15,141 nt of DNA, taken from an uncultured bacterium. Its GTDB lineage: Bacteria; Gemmatimonadota; Gemmatimonadetes; Palauibacterales; KS3-K002. Position numbers and translations under genes: made by a program. The notes below the pieces were generated by a model that worked only from the letters and a program-made list of their open reading frames with translations, was not told where the DNA came from and made no database searches. Each line of letters starts with the position of its first letter. Position 1 is the stretch's first letter. The stretch spans positions 1 to 15,141 of the forward strand of contig CANPVY010000104.1 of NCBI GenBank assembly GCA_947581845.1, read 5' to 3'. Below are positions 1 to 7,820 of this stretch, in pieces.

Positions 1-531
1 GCGATTGATGACCTGGAGCACCGGCTCCTGCGCGATCTCGTCCATGAAGCGTACACAACGCGTGCACAAGATGCAGCGGTCGGCGAAGTAGACGATCTCA
101 GGCGTCACCTTGTCGCGACCCAGCACGGCTTTCGGTTCGACGTTCCGCGTGCGCAGTTGGCCGGTCTCGAAGGCGTAGTCCTGTAGCTCGCACTGCCCCG
201 CCGCATCGCAGATCGGGCAGTCCAAGGGATGATTGACGAGCAGGAACTCGACGGCGGCCCGGCGCGCCTTGCGTGCTTCCGCACTTGCCGTGTGCACGAC
301 CATGCCGTCCTGCACCTGCTGGACACAGGAAGGAGCAGGTTTCGGCGCTCCCTCGACCTCGACCAGACACATACGGCAGACGGCGGGCGCGCTCAGCCCC
401 GGGTGATAGCAATAGCGCGGAATGACGATGCCCAGGCGCTCTGCCGCCTCCAGTATCGTCGTCCCTTGGGGGACCGCCACCGGCACACCGTCGATCCTGA
501 CGGTTACGACTGGCTGTTGCTTGCGCTCCAT
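1..531 (-). CDS. nuoG: NADH-quinone oxidoreductase subunit G, N-terminal part (cut by window edge)
   Basis: The first 177 residues of the large iron-sulfur subunit of complex I's peripheral arm, which carries electrons from NuoF/NuoE towards NuoB. The sequence shows a [2Fe-2S] ferredoxin-type domain with ligands C41, C52, C55 and C69. Next comes the NuoG 4Fe-4S motif with one histidine ligand (H101, C105, C108, C114). The first cysteines of another 4Fe-4S site are C153, C156 and C159, in DRCILCTRCVRF. The molybdopterin-oxidoreductase-like C-terminal part lies beyond the edge. The ATG at 531 is preceded by a GGGG stretch about 4 nt upstream and follows nuoF by 38 bp, so it is the sixth gene of the nuo operon. 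Identity is clear from the ordered cysteine motifs. A formate dehydrogenase or hydrogenase HoxU-like N-terminus is excluded by the nuo context. Confidence 0.95.
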   Translation of the reverse strand, partial: MERKQQPVVTVRIDGVPVAVPQGTTILEAAERLGIVIPRYCYHPGLSAPAVCRMCLVEVEGAPKPAPSCVQQVQDGMVVHTASAEARKARRAAVEFLLVNHPLDCPICDAAGQCELQDYAFETGQLRTRNVEPKAVLGRDKVTPEIVYFADRCILCTRCVRFMDEIAQEPVLQVINR

Positions 532-569
532 ATACCCCGATTACGCTTCCCTGCGTGCTCGCTGCATCT

Positions 570-1859
570 CTAGCGAACCGCCGTGCACGTCCCGTCCCGG
601 ATGTGTGCCAGGTACTCGTGCTCGAACTTCTGTATCGAGCTGACCACGGGCACAGCCGCACTGTCGGACAGCGGGCAAATCGTCCGCCCGGCCATGTTCG
701 CGCTGATGTCGAGTAGCAGCGGGATGTCCTCCTCACGACCCGCGCCGCGCTCGATGCGCTGCAGGATCTTCGCTAACCAGGCCGTGCCCTCTCGGCAGTT
801 CGTGCATTGGCCGCACGACTCGTGCGCGTAGAACTCCACCATCTTCCTGACCGCGCGGACCATGCAGGTCGACTCGTCCATGGCGATGAGGCCTCCGGAG
901 CCCAGCATCGACCCAGCCGCCTCAATGCCCTCATAGCTCACGTCACAGTCGATCTCGTCGGCTTTCATGATGGGCACCGACGAGCCGCCTGGAATCACGG
1001 CCAGCAACGCGCGACCCTCTGGCGGACCGCCACACAGTTCGTAGACTAGATCCCTCAGATTGAAATCGAGTGATACCTCGTAGTTGCCCGGTCTCTGCAG
1101 GTGGCCACAACAGGAAAACAGCTTCGTGCCCGGGCTCTTCTCCGTCCCCCACTGCCGGTACCAGTCGGCACCATTCATCACGATGTGCGCCACCGACGCC
1201 AGCGTCTCCACATTGTTCACCGTGGTCGGCATGTTGAAGGCACCGCGCTGGGCTGGAAATGGAGGTTTGATGCGCGGCTCCGCCCGCCGCCCTTCCAGCG
1301 AGTTGAGCAGGCCTGTCTCCTCCCCAGCGATGTAAGCCCCTGCCCCGAGATGCACGGTCAACTCGAGATCGAAGCCCGATCCGAGGATGTCCCTGCCCAG
1401 GTAACCCCGCTCGTAGGCCTCGCCCACCGCCCCGTTCAGGATGCGGACGATGTCGACGAACTCGCCCCTGATGTAGACGTAGCAGTGTTCGGCCTGAATC
1501 GCATAGCCCGCGATGATGCAACCCTCGAGCAACTGGTGCGGAGTCCAGCGCATGATCTCCCGGTCCTTGAACGTACCGGGCTCGCTCTCATCGGCGTTGC
1601 AAACCAAGTAGCGGGGCCGATCGTCTTTAGGCATGAAGCTCCACTTCAGCCCGGCCGGGAAACCCGCGCCACCGCGACCTCTGAGGCCCGATTCCTTCAC
1701 CACCCCAGTGACCTCATCCGGCGACATCGAGCCCAGGGCCTTCTTCAGCGCCCTGTAACCGCCGCGCTCGATCCAGCCGTCGATGCCGATGGCATCCTTC
1801 TCTCCGAAATGCTTGGAGAGTAGGCGCGTCTCGCGCGGATCCGCGTACGGGTAGGCCAT
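570..1859 (-). CDS. nuoF: NADH-quinone oxidoreductase subunit F (NADH- and FMN-binding)
   Basis: This 429-residue protein oxidises NADH at FMN and passes electrons into the iron-sulfur chain of complex I. A glycine-rich FMN/NADH loop (GLRGRGGAGFPAGLKW) lies at residues 58-73 and the NADESEPGT segment at 88-96. The N3 [4Fe-4S] ligands are C349, C352 and C355 (SCGQCTNCREG) plus C395 (TICPLSD). The length is typical of NuoF (about 420-450). The start ATG follows the nuoE stop by 3 bp, so the two are tightly coupled. All expected ligands are present and the protein looks fully functional. Confidence 0.97.
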   Translation of the reverse strand: MAYPYADPRETRLLSKHFGEKDAIGIDGWIERGGYRALKKALGSMSPDEVTGVVKESGLRGRGGAGFPAGLKWSFMPKDDRPRYLVCNADESEPGTFKDREIMRWTPHQLLEGCIIAGYAIQAEHCYVYIRGEFVDIVRILNGAVGEAYERGYLGRDILGSGFDLELTVHLGAGAYIAGEETGLLNSLEGRRAEPRIKPPFPAQRGAFNMPTTVNNVETLASVAHIVMNGADWYRQWGTEKSPGTKLFSCCGHLQRPGNYEVSLDFNLRDLVYELCGGPPEGRALLAVIPGGSSVPIMKADEIDCDVSYEGIEAAGSMLGSGGLIAMDESTCMVRAVRKMVEFYAHESCGQCTNCREGTAWLAKILQRIERGAGREEDIPLLLDISANMAGRTICPLSDSAAVPVVSSIQKFEHEYLAHIRDGTCTAVR

Positions 1860-1862
1860 CGC

Positions 1863-2402
1863 TCAGTCCAGCTCCGCCAGCAGGCCTTCCACGTCCTCGG
1901 CCTTGACGTTCTCGAACACCCGATCGTTCACCTGGACCACAGTCGGAAATCCGCAAGCCCCCAAACACTCGACCTCGACGACCGTGTACTTGCCGTCCTT
2001 TGACACCTCACCGATCCGTGTGCCCGTGGCCTCGAGCAACTTGTCGACGACTGCCTGGGCACCGCACAGGTCACAACCGATCCCGGTACATACCTGGATC
2101 ACATGCTTCCCCACGGGCCGTGTGCTGAACATGGTGTAGAAGGAAGCGACGGAGCGGACATACGCCGGCGTCAGCTCCAATAGCTCTGCCACACGTGCGA
2201 TCGTCTGCGGTGACAGCCAGCCCCTGATCTCCTGCGCCATATTCAGCACCGGAAGCAGCGCGGCCTGCTTGTTCGGATAGCGGCTCAGGACCCTCTCGAA
2301 GCGGTCTCTGTAATCGCCCTCGAACAGCGGTGCCTCCGGGTTCTTCTCGGCGCGCTGTGAAGGCTGGGCGCCGGCCACGGCGGGATGTAGCGCATCGCTC
2401 AT
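1863..2402 (-). CDS. nuoE: NADH-quinone oxidoreductase subunit E (thioredoxin-like [2Fe-2S])
   Basis: A 179-residue subunit that carries cluster N1a beside NuoF in the NADH dehydrogenase module. A helical N-terminal half (about residues 30-95, with the ASFYTMF segment) is followed by the thioredoxin-like domain. The [2Fe-2S] ligands are C105 and C110 (CTGIGC) and C146 and C150 (ECLGAC), the usual C-x4-C / C-x3-C pattern. The reading frame is open further upstream. I take the ATG at 2402 as the start because it overlaps the nuoCD stop in an ATGA junction and has a GGGGAG ribosome-binding site 8 nt before it. A longer start would run into nuoCD and adds no conserved sequence. Confidence 0.96.
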   Translation of the reverse strand: MSDALHPAVAGAQPSQRAEKNPEAPLFEGDYRDRFERVLSRYPNKQAALLPVLNMAQEIRGWLSPQTIARVAELLELTPAYVRSVASFYTMFSTRPVGKHVIQVCTGIGCDLCGAQAVVDKLLEATGTRIGEVSKDGKYTVVEVECLGACGFPTVVQVNDRVFENVKAEDVEGLLAELD

Positions 2403-4234
2403 CGGTCGATCTCCCCGAGCACGATGTCGATGCTCGCGTTCACGGCAATGATGTCGGCGATCAGCTCGCCCTCCACCAGGTACGGCAGAGTGGACATATT
2501 TATGAACGACGGCGTCCGGTACCGGCAACGGACCGGCTTCGGTCCCCCGTCCGCAACCAGATAGAAGCCGAGCTCGCCCTTCGAGCTCTCAATCGAGTAC
2601 CACACCTCACCGGCCGGTACCTTGAGCCCTTCCATCACCAGCTTGAAATGCGCGATCATTCCGTCGATCGAGTTCATGACCTGCGACTTCGGAGGCAGGA
2701 TGACCCGCGGATCGTCGACGTTGATCGGCCCGTCCGGAACGCGCTCCAGAGCCTGCTCGAGGATGCGCAGCGACTGCCGCATCTCTTCCATTCGCACCAG
2801 GTAACGATCGTAGGTGTCTCCGTACCGGCCGACCGGGATGTCGAAATCGTACGTCTCGTAATCGAGGTACGGCCGCTCGCGCCGCACGTCATAAGGTACG
2901 CCCGAAGCGCGTAAATTCGGCCCACAGGCGCCGACGTTGATCGCATCCTCCGGGCCGATTACTCCCACACCCTGCGTACGGCCGATCCAGATCGAGTTCT
3001 CCGTCAGCAGCCTCTCGGTCTCGAGCAGCGTCTGCGGAAACGTCTCCACGAAATCCCGCACCGCGTCCAGCCACCCGGGCGGTACATCCGCCATCATGCC
3101 GCCGATTCGGCTCACGCTCGTCGTCATCCGCGCACCCGCATACGCCTCGTGCAAGTTGTAGATGCGCTCGCGCTCCTGGAACGTGTACAGGAAGGGAGTG
3201 AATGCCCCGATATCCAGCGCCGTCGTCCCGATCCAGATCAGGTGTGAGAGGATACGGTTGAGCTCACAGCAGATCAGACGGATGACCTTGCAGCGCGGGG
3301 TGACCTCCAGCCCGAGGAGCTTCTCGACCGCCAGGGCGTAGCCGATGTTGTACATCATCGGCGCCAGATAGTCCATGCGATCGGTCAGCGGGATGTTCTG
3401 GTTCCATTCCCGATACTCGCCCAGCTTCTCGAAGCCGCTGTGCAGGTAGCCGATATGCGGCGTGCACTTGACGATCGTCTCCCCATCGAGCTCTACGACC
3501 AGCCGCAGAACTCCGTGCGTGGCGGGATGCTGGGGACCGATGTTCAGGATCATGTGCCGGGTCGCGAGCCCGGCCATTTCCTGCTGCTCCGCCGATCCCG
3601 GCTTAACGGCGCCCGCGGTCACACCGGATAGATCGGCCTCTGCCTCCACCGCCCGCCCCCCGTCCCCGGCTCCGCCCTCGACCACCGCCAGTTCCTGCAG
3701 GCTGTAGACGTCTTCGAGCCCCATGGCGAGCGCGCGCCGCGTCTGTTCGGCTCGCGTGAATCTACCGCGCAGAGGGAAGTCCTTACGGAGCGGGTAGCCT
3801 TCCTCATAGTTCTCCGGCATCAAGATGCGGCGCAGATCCGGGTGACCCTCGAAGCTGACGCCGAACATGTCGTAGACTTCACGCTCGAGCCAGTTCGAGG
3901 CGCGCCAGACGCCGAACACGCTTCCCAGTTTCGGGCGATCAGCGGGCACCTCCGCCTTGATCCGCAGTGGGCGCGCCTGCTCGGTTGACCAAAGCTGATA
4001 GACCACCTGTATCGGCCGACCGCCCCCCAGGTCGAGCCCCGTCACGTCCTTCAGCATGTCGTAGCCCTGAGAACCGCGAAGATAGCTCAGGATCTCGACG
4101 CTACGGCTCGCATCGATGTAGACGACGGGATCCCTGGCTGCATCGAGCTCGACGCCCCGGATCGCGTCGCCGAACCTGGTGCGCAGCTCCTTGATGTCTG
4201 CCCGCTCCACAGTTCCTACAGCCACTCTCTTCAT
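2399..4234 (-). CDS. nuoCD: NADH-quinone oxidoreductase fused subunit C/D
   Basis: A 611-residue fusion of NuoC (30 kDa) and NuoD (49 kDa), which hold NuoB and form the quinone-reduction pocket of complex I. The NuoC signature (NWLEREVYDMFG, then HPDLRRILMP) is at about residues 115-142. A low-complexity, acidic/Gly/Ala linker runs from about 165 to 222. NuoD begins near 226 with RHMILNIGPQHPATHG, includes IGYLHSGFEK, and ends with the classical DIVLGEIDR. I chose the ATG at 4234 over the in-frame TTG at 4243. The TTG is itself part of the TTGGAG ribosome-binding sequence, and a TAG stop sits just upstream of it. The C-D fusion is known from enterobacteria and several other phyla; separate genes are the more widespread form. 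nuoE overlaps its 3' end by 4 bp. Confidence 0.97.
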   Translation of the reverse strand: MKRVAVGTVERADIKELRTRFGDAIRGVELDAARDPVVYIDASRSVEILSYLRGSQGYDMLKDVTGLDLGGGRPIQVVYQLWSTEQARPLRIKAEVPADRPKLGSVFGVWRASNWLEREVYDMFGVSFEGHPDLRRILMPENYEEGYPLRKDFPLRGRFTRAEQTRRALAMGLEDVYSLQELAVVEGGAGDGGRAVEAEADLSGVTAGAVKPGSAEQQEMAGLATRHMILNIGPQHPATHGVLRLVVELDGETIVKCTPHIGYLHSGFEKLGEYREWNQNIPLTDRMDYLAPMMYNIGYALAVEKLLGLEVTPRCKVIRLICCELNRILSHLIWIGTTALDIGAFTPFLYTFQERERIYNLHEAYAGARMTTSVSRIGGMMADVPPGWLDAVRDFVETFPQTLLETERLLTENSIWIGRTQGVGVIGPEDAINVGACGPNLRASGVPYDVRRERPYLDYETYDFDIPVGRYGDTYDRYLVRMEEMRQSLRILEQALERVPDGPINVDDPRVILPPKSQVMNSIDGMIAHFKLVMEGLKVPAGEVWYSIESSKGELGFYLVADGGPKPVRCRYRTPSFINMSTLPYLVEGELIADIIAVNASIDIVLGEIDR

Positions 4235-4237
4235 TCG

Positions 4238-4241
4238 CTCC
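4238..4241 (-). promoter_or_regulatory. Ribosome-binding site that decides the nuoCD start
   Basis: GGAG lies 3 nt before the ATG at 4234. The in-frame TTG at 4243 overlaps this motif, which argues that the TTG is not the start. The spacing is short for a Shine-Dalgarno site, so the call is tentative. Confidence 0.5.
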
Positions 4242-4336
4242 AACTAGTGCTCGCGACTTCGCCGATCGGACGCACGCCTTGCCGCATGCGAGTCGATCAG
4301 CTGACCAGCCACGGGCAGCTCGCCCGGTCCGACTCC

Positions 4337-5011
4337 CTACTCTTTGCGGTCGCCGGGTCGAAGGATGGGAGAAGAGCTCTCGAGACCGCTGACCCGATTC
4401 TGGAACGTCGAGTTCCCGAACGGCCCCGCGATGAGCTCAACCTCCTCCGCTGGCAGATGGGGCTTCCCCGCTCGCTCGGGATCTTCCTCCCGCGAGCGCA
4501 GGTCCGCTATCGATTCGCCCTTGATCTTCTCCTGGATCATCAAGAGCGCGTAGAGGAGGCCTTCGGGTCGTGGCGGGCAGCCGGGCACGTACACGTCCAC
4601 CGGAACGACCGTGTCGATGCCTTGCACCATCGTGTAGTTGTCGAATACGCCGCCCGTCGAAGCGCACGCTCCCATGCTGATGCACCACTTGGGCTGGGGC
4701 ATCTGGTCCCAGATGCGCCGCATCACAGGAGCTATCTTGTAAGGGACGCGACCCGCCACGATCAACACGTCCGCCTGCCTGGGCGTGTAGGCCAGGCGCT
4801 CCATTCCGTAGCGTGCCATGTCGTATTTGGATGCGGCAGTCGCCATCATCTCGATGGCACAGCACGCCGTCCCGAACGGCATGGGCCAGAGGCTACCCCG
4901 CCGGGCCCAGCTGATCAGGTCATCGAGGCGCGTGACGATCCAGTTGCGCGGGATCTCCGTCTCTACATGGCGGCGCTCAGCGCCGACGTTGCTCTTCTCT
5001 CTGTTTGCCAT
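4337..5011 (-). CDS. nuoB: NADH-quinone oxidoreductase subunit B (cluster N2)
   Basis: This 224-residue subunit carries the terminal [4Fe-4S] cluster N2, which reduces quinone. The four ligands are visible with the family spacing: the tandem pair C50-C51 (GTACCAIEMM), C116 (MGACASTGG) and C145 (VPGCPPRPE). The core ends near residue 165. The last ~55 residues are a variable, charged tail ending RPGDRKE, as in many bacterial NuoB proteins. The ATG at 5011 has an AAGGA ribosome-binding site about 4 nt upstream. The gene follows nuoA by 56 bp. The 102 bp between its stop and nuoCD is the longest gap in this operon and contains no recognisable gene. Confidence 0.97.
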   Translation of the reverse strand: MANREKSNVGAERRHVETEIPRNWIVTRLDDLISWARRGSLWPMPFGTACCAIEMMATAASKYDMARYGMERLAYTPRQADVLIVAGRVPYKIAPVMRRIWDQMPQPKWCISMGACASTGGVFDNYTMVQGIDTVVPVDVYVPGCPPRPEGLLYALLMIQEKIKGESIADLRSREEDPERAGKPHLPAEEVELIAGPFGNSTFQNRVSGLESSSPILRPGDRKE

Positions 5012-5067
5012 CTATCCTTCACACCGCGTTGCTGGCATACCTCTCCCGCACGGGCCCCGGCTCCCAG

Positions 5068-5424
5068 TCATTCCCATTCCAGTGCGCCCTTCTTCCATTC
5101 GTACAACAGACCTACGATCAGCAGCACCAGAAAGACGAGGATCGCGAGATACCCGAAGAGGCCCAGCCGCCGCGCCACCGCACCCCAGGTGAACAGGAAC
5201 ACCACCTCCACATCGAACAACAGGAACAGCATCGCCACCACGTAGTACTTCACGGCGAAACGCTCCCGCGTGTCGCCGATTGCCGGAATCCCCGACTCGT
5301 AAGGCTGGCGCTTGACGTGCGTAGGTCGGTAGTGGCTGAACAGGTGGGATCCGATCACCAACAGCGCGGTAACGCCCAGGCTCACGGCGAAGATCATCAG
5401 AACGGGTACATACTCCCGCAGCAT
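5068..5424 (-). CDS. nuoA: NADH-quinone oxidoreductase subunit A (membrane)
   Basis: A 118-residue membrane subunit at the junction of complex I's two arms. It has three hydrophobic helices (about residues 7-29, 60-82 and 88-108) and the conserved cytoplasmic loop [15 protein letters not shown] followed by [20 protein letters not shown], which is diagnostic of NuoA. The frame is open up to 5502, but I take the ATG at 5424 (MLREYVPVL) for two reasons: it matches family length (about 115-145), and a GAGGAG site lies at 5435-5440, although 10 nt is a long spacing. It is the first gene of the nuo operon, with a strong promoter upstream at 5488-5515. Confidence 0.95.
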   Translation of the reverse strand: MLREYVPVLMIFAVSLGVTALLVIGSHLFSHYRPTHVKRQPYESGIPAIGDTRERFAVKYYVVAMLFLLFDVEVVFLFTWGAVARRLGLFGYLAILVFLVLLIVGLLYEWKKGALEWE

Positions 5425-5487
5425 CCTCGGAGGGCTCCTCGGCTCCTGTACCCAAAACCCGTGAAAATGCTCACGAATGGACGCAGC

Positions 5488-5515
5488 ATAATAACACGGC
5501 ACCTTGCCCTGTCAA
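5488..5515 (-). promoter_or_regulatory. Promoter of the nuo operon (sigma-70 type)
   Basis: On the minus strand a perfect -35 box TTGACA (5515-5510) is followed after 16 bp by TATTAT (5493-5488), one mismatch from the -10 consensus. Predicted transcription start is near 5481, giving a leader of about 57 nt before nuoA. An A-rich tract (5514-5525) lies immediately upstream of the -35 box, as an UP element would. This is the best sigma-70 match in the window. Confidence 0.7.
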
Positions 5516-5529
5516 TAGAAAAAAACAGC

Positions 5530-5557
5530 TTGATCCGGCCCTCGGCACGGCTATATT
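5530..5557 (+). promoter_or_regulatory. Putative promoter of dcd
   Basis: TTGATC (5530-5535), 16 bp, TATATT (5552-5557). The -10 box has five of six consensus bases and the -35 box four of six. It would start transcription near 5564, about 40 nt before the dcd ATG. It is divergent from the nuo promoter, with 14 bp between the two -35 boxes, and shares the A-rich tract. Confidence 0.5.
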
Positions 5558-5603
5558 CCGGACCCATTCCCAGCGCTCCGCACAACCCCGACCCGGAGTA
5601 CAC

Positions 5604-6158
5604 ATGAGCATCAAGAGTGACCGCTGGATACGGAGAATGGCGCAGGAACACGGCATGATCGAGCCCTTCGAGGAACGACAGGTCCGCGAAGGCGCCATCT
5701 CGTATGGGCTCAGCTCCTACGGCTATGACATGCGGGTCGCCCGCTCGTTCCGCATCTTCACCAACGTCAACAGTGCCATCGTTGACCCGAAGCAGTTCGA
5801 CCAGCGGTCGTTCGTCGAGTTCGAGGGCGACGTCTGTATCATCCCGCCCAACTCCTTCGCTCTGGCCACCTCGGTCGAGTACTTCCGCATCCCGCGCAAC
5901 GTGATGACCATTTGTGTGGGTAAGTCGACATACGCGCGCTGCGGCATCATCACCAACGTGACGCCTTTCGAGCCGGAGTGGGAAGGGCATGTCACGCTGG
6001 AAATCTCCAATACCACGCCGCTACCAGCAAAGATCTATGCCGGCGAGGGGATCTCGCAGGTGCTGTTCTTCGAATCGGACGAGGAGTGCCAGATCAGCTA
6101 CGCGGACCGCAAAGGCAAGTACCAGAAACAGGTCGGCGTGACGCTCCCGAAGCTGTGA
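5604..6158 (+). CDS. dcd: dCTP deaminase
   Basis: This 184-residue enzyme deaminates dCTP to dUTP for thymidylate synthesis in the cytoplasm; family members act as homotrimers. The sequence shows [13 protein letters not shown] near residues 33-45, the substrate-binding block GKSTYARCG (106-114) and [15 protein letters not shown]133 is at the position of the catalytic glutamate (E138 of the E. coli enzyme). The length is usual for the family. A GGAG ribosome-binding site lies 5 nt before the ATG. The gene is transcribed alone, divergent from nuo and convergent with the M28 gene, with 27 bp between their ends. Some relatives are bifunctional dCTP deaminase/dUTPases. I cannot decide this from sequence alone. 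Confidence 0.95.
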   Translation: MSIKSDRWIRRMAQEHGMIEPFEERQVREGAISYGLSSYGYDMRVARSFRIFTNVNSAIVDPKQFDQRSFVEFEGDVCIIPPNSFALATSVEYFRIPRNVMTICVGKSTYARCGIITNVTPFEPEWEGHVTLEISNTTPLPAKIYAGEGISQVLFFESDEECQISYADRKGKYQKQVGVTLPKL

Positions 6159-6185
6159 GGGGCAAGGTCTCCAGGTTCCGCCCCT
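6158..6185. terminator. Possible weak hairpin between convergent dcd and M28 gene
   Basis: An inverted repeat AGGGGC / GCCCCT (6158-6163 and 6180-6185) encloses a 16-nt loop in the short gap between two convergent genes. The stem is only 6 bp and there is no clear U-tract, so terminator function is a guess. Confidence 0.25.
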
Positions 6186-7820
6186 TCAGTCTCGGCCCCT
6201 TGACGGCAGAACCGCGGCCGGCCACTGCCTCCAGGTCGGCTTGTCCGCTGCGTTCGCTACGCTGAGCCCGAGCCGGAAGGCGAAGCGGCCCTGCTGCACG
6301 CCGCCTCGGAGATCGGCATCGGCCTTCAATTCGTCGCTCGGCTGCTGGTAGTCACGTTCTCTGTACTCCGCCAGCTTTCGCCGGCCCCAGCCGGGCATGC
6401 GCCCCACGTAGTCGAGACCGTGCCCCACGTAGGCGACCGGTATGCCGACCTCCAGAAAGCTCAGCTGGTCCGATCGGTACAGGTAGCCCAGCTCCGGAGA
6501 AGGATCTCCGCGAAGGCGCAGATCCTCCGCCTCCGCCGCCACGGCCGCGATCGACTCAAGGCTCGAAGTCTCCGACCCGATGACCGCCACGTCCTCCGTC
6601 GGGCCCCACAGGTTGACCCCATCCAGATTGATGTTGGCCACCGTGCGCTCCAGTGGGACAGCGGGATCCTCCACATAGGTTCTCGACCCCAGGAAACCCG
6701 GCTCCGCCGCTGTGACTGCCAGGAACAGGATCGAGCGAGCTGGACGCGGTTCGAGTCGGGCAAACGCCTCGGCCAGGACCAGCAGCAGCCCTGTGCCTGA
6801 CGCGTTGTCATAGGCGCCATTATAGATCGAGTCCGAGTCGACGGCCGGCCCGATCCCCAAGTGGTCGTAGTGCGCCGTGAAAACCACGACCTCTGCCGCA
6901 CGCTGCAGATCGCTGCCCCGCAACAGCCCGGCCACGTTCACACCGCTGAAGCGACGGACGTCGCCGCTCACACTGGCCGATACCGTCACACCGGTGCTGA
7001 TCGGCCTGAATCTCTCCGACCGCGCCGACTCGAGCAGGGTCGCGAAGTCGAGACCCGCCATCGCAACCACCTGCTCGGCCGTCTCCTGGCTCAGCCACAC
7101 CTGCACGCCGACTGGCGGGGTTCCCCCTGCCTGCTCGAGCCAGATCTCTTCCCCACTCCGCCTGCTCTCCAGCACATTCCAGCCATAGCCCGCCAGCTCG
7201 CGCGTGTGAATCAGAATGGCACCGCAGGCACCTCTGCGTGCCGCTTCCTCAAGCTTGTAGCTCTCCAGGCCGTAGTACGTCAGTGTATCACCGCGAAAGC
7301 GGCCGGGCAGCGCCTGACCCGGGTCATTCGGCAAGATCAGCAGAAACTTGCCGCTCACATCCACGCCCTTGTAGTCGTCCCAATCGTGCTCCGTTGCGCT
7401 GATCCCGTATCCGACGAATATGAGTTCACCTTCCTCGCGCACCGCTTCCTCAGGCTCACCCGAGCGGGCCACGAACTCCGAACCGTAGCCTGGCTCCAAT
7501 GCCGCCCCACCCCGCGCTCGGAACGCTAAGCGTGTCCGCGGGCGCATCGCCGCCAACGCCACCGGCTGCAGATAACTCGAGTCCCCCACCGCCGGCTGCA
7601 GGCCCGCGAGCTCGAACTGTGTCGAGATATACAGCGCCCCTAGCTCCGACCCACGACTGCCCGGACGGCGCCCTTCAAGAAGGTCACTGGAGAGAAAGCG
7701 AATCGAGGCTTCCAGCGCCTCGGGAGTGATCGCGGCCAGACCGGTCGCTGCCTCATCCCTCCCGCAGCCCGCCACCGCCAGGGCTGCCAAAGCCATGAGC
7801 GACAGCAGGCTTCTCGTCAT
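6186..7820 (-). CDS. M28-family (PA-domain) peptidase-like lipoprotein, probably inactive
   Basis: A 544-residue exported protein with an N-terminal lipoprotein signal peptide (hydrophobic 4-17, lipobox VAGC, C19 to be lipidated). A protease-associated (PA)-like insert lies at about 130-250 and the M28 zinc-aminopeptidase fold at about 290-520. Metal-site landmarks are H317 (TAHYDHLG), D338 (GAYDNASG), E373 and D400 (NINLD). Two key positions differ from the family. The general-base glutamate of the usual TAEE-G motif is A372 (VTAAEPGFLGS), and the last zinc-binding histidine (normally YHQPSDE) is Q492 (YQQPSDE). The fold call is firm. Activity is doubtful, so a binding or structural role at the membrane is possible. 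The ATG at 7820 overlaps the upstream gene's stop (ATGA) and has GGAGG 3 nt before it. Confidence 0.85.
   Translation of the reverse strand: MTRSLLSLMALAALAVAGCGRDEAATGLAAITPEALEASIRFLSSDLLEGRRPGSRGSELGALYISTQFELAGLQPAVGDSSYLQPVALAAMRPRTRLAFRARGGAALEPGYGSEFVARSGEPEEAVREEGELIFVGYGISATEHDWDDYKGVDVSGKFLLILPNDPGQALPGRFRGDTLTYYGLESYKLEEAARRGACGAILIHTRELAGYGWNVLESRRSGEEIWLEQAGGTPPVGVQVWLSQETAEQVVAMAGLDFATLLESARSERFRPISTGVTVSASVSGDVRRFSGVNVAGLLRGSDLQRAAEVVVFTAHYDHLGIGPAVDSDSIYNGAYDNASGTGLLLVLAEAFARLEPRPARSILFLAVTAAEPGFLGSRTYVEDPAVPLERTVANINLDGVNLWGPTEDVAVIGSETSSLESIAAVAAEAEDLRLRGDPSPELGYLYRSDQLSFLEVGIPVAYVGHGLDYVGRMPGWGRRKLAEYRERDYQQPSDELKADADLRGGVQQGRFAFRLGLSVANAADKPTWRQWPAAVLPSRGRD

Noticed and set aside
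98..736. 212-codon minus-strand frame across the nuoF/nuoG junction
   Set aside because: An out-of-frame reading of nuoF and nuoG, whose correct frames carry all the iron-sulfur ligands.
4247..5245. 332-codon plus-strand open frame over nuoB
   Set aside because: It is antisense to well-supported nuoB and to the end of nuoA. Its composition is low-complexity and Arg/His-rich, typical of a shadow frame.
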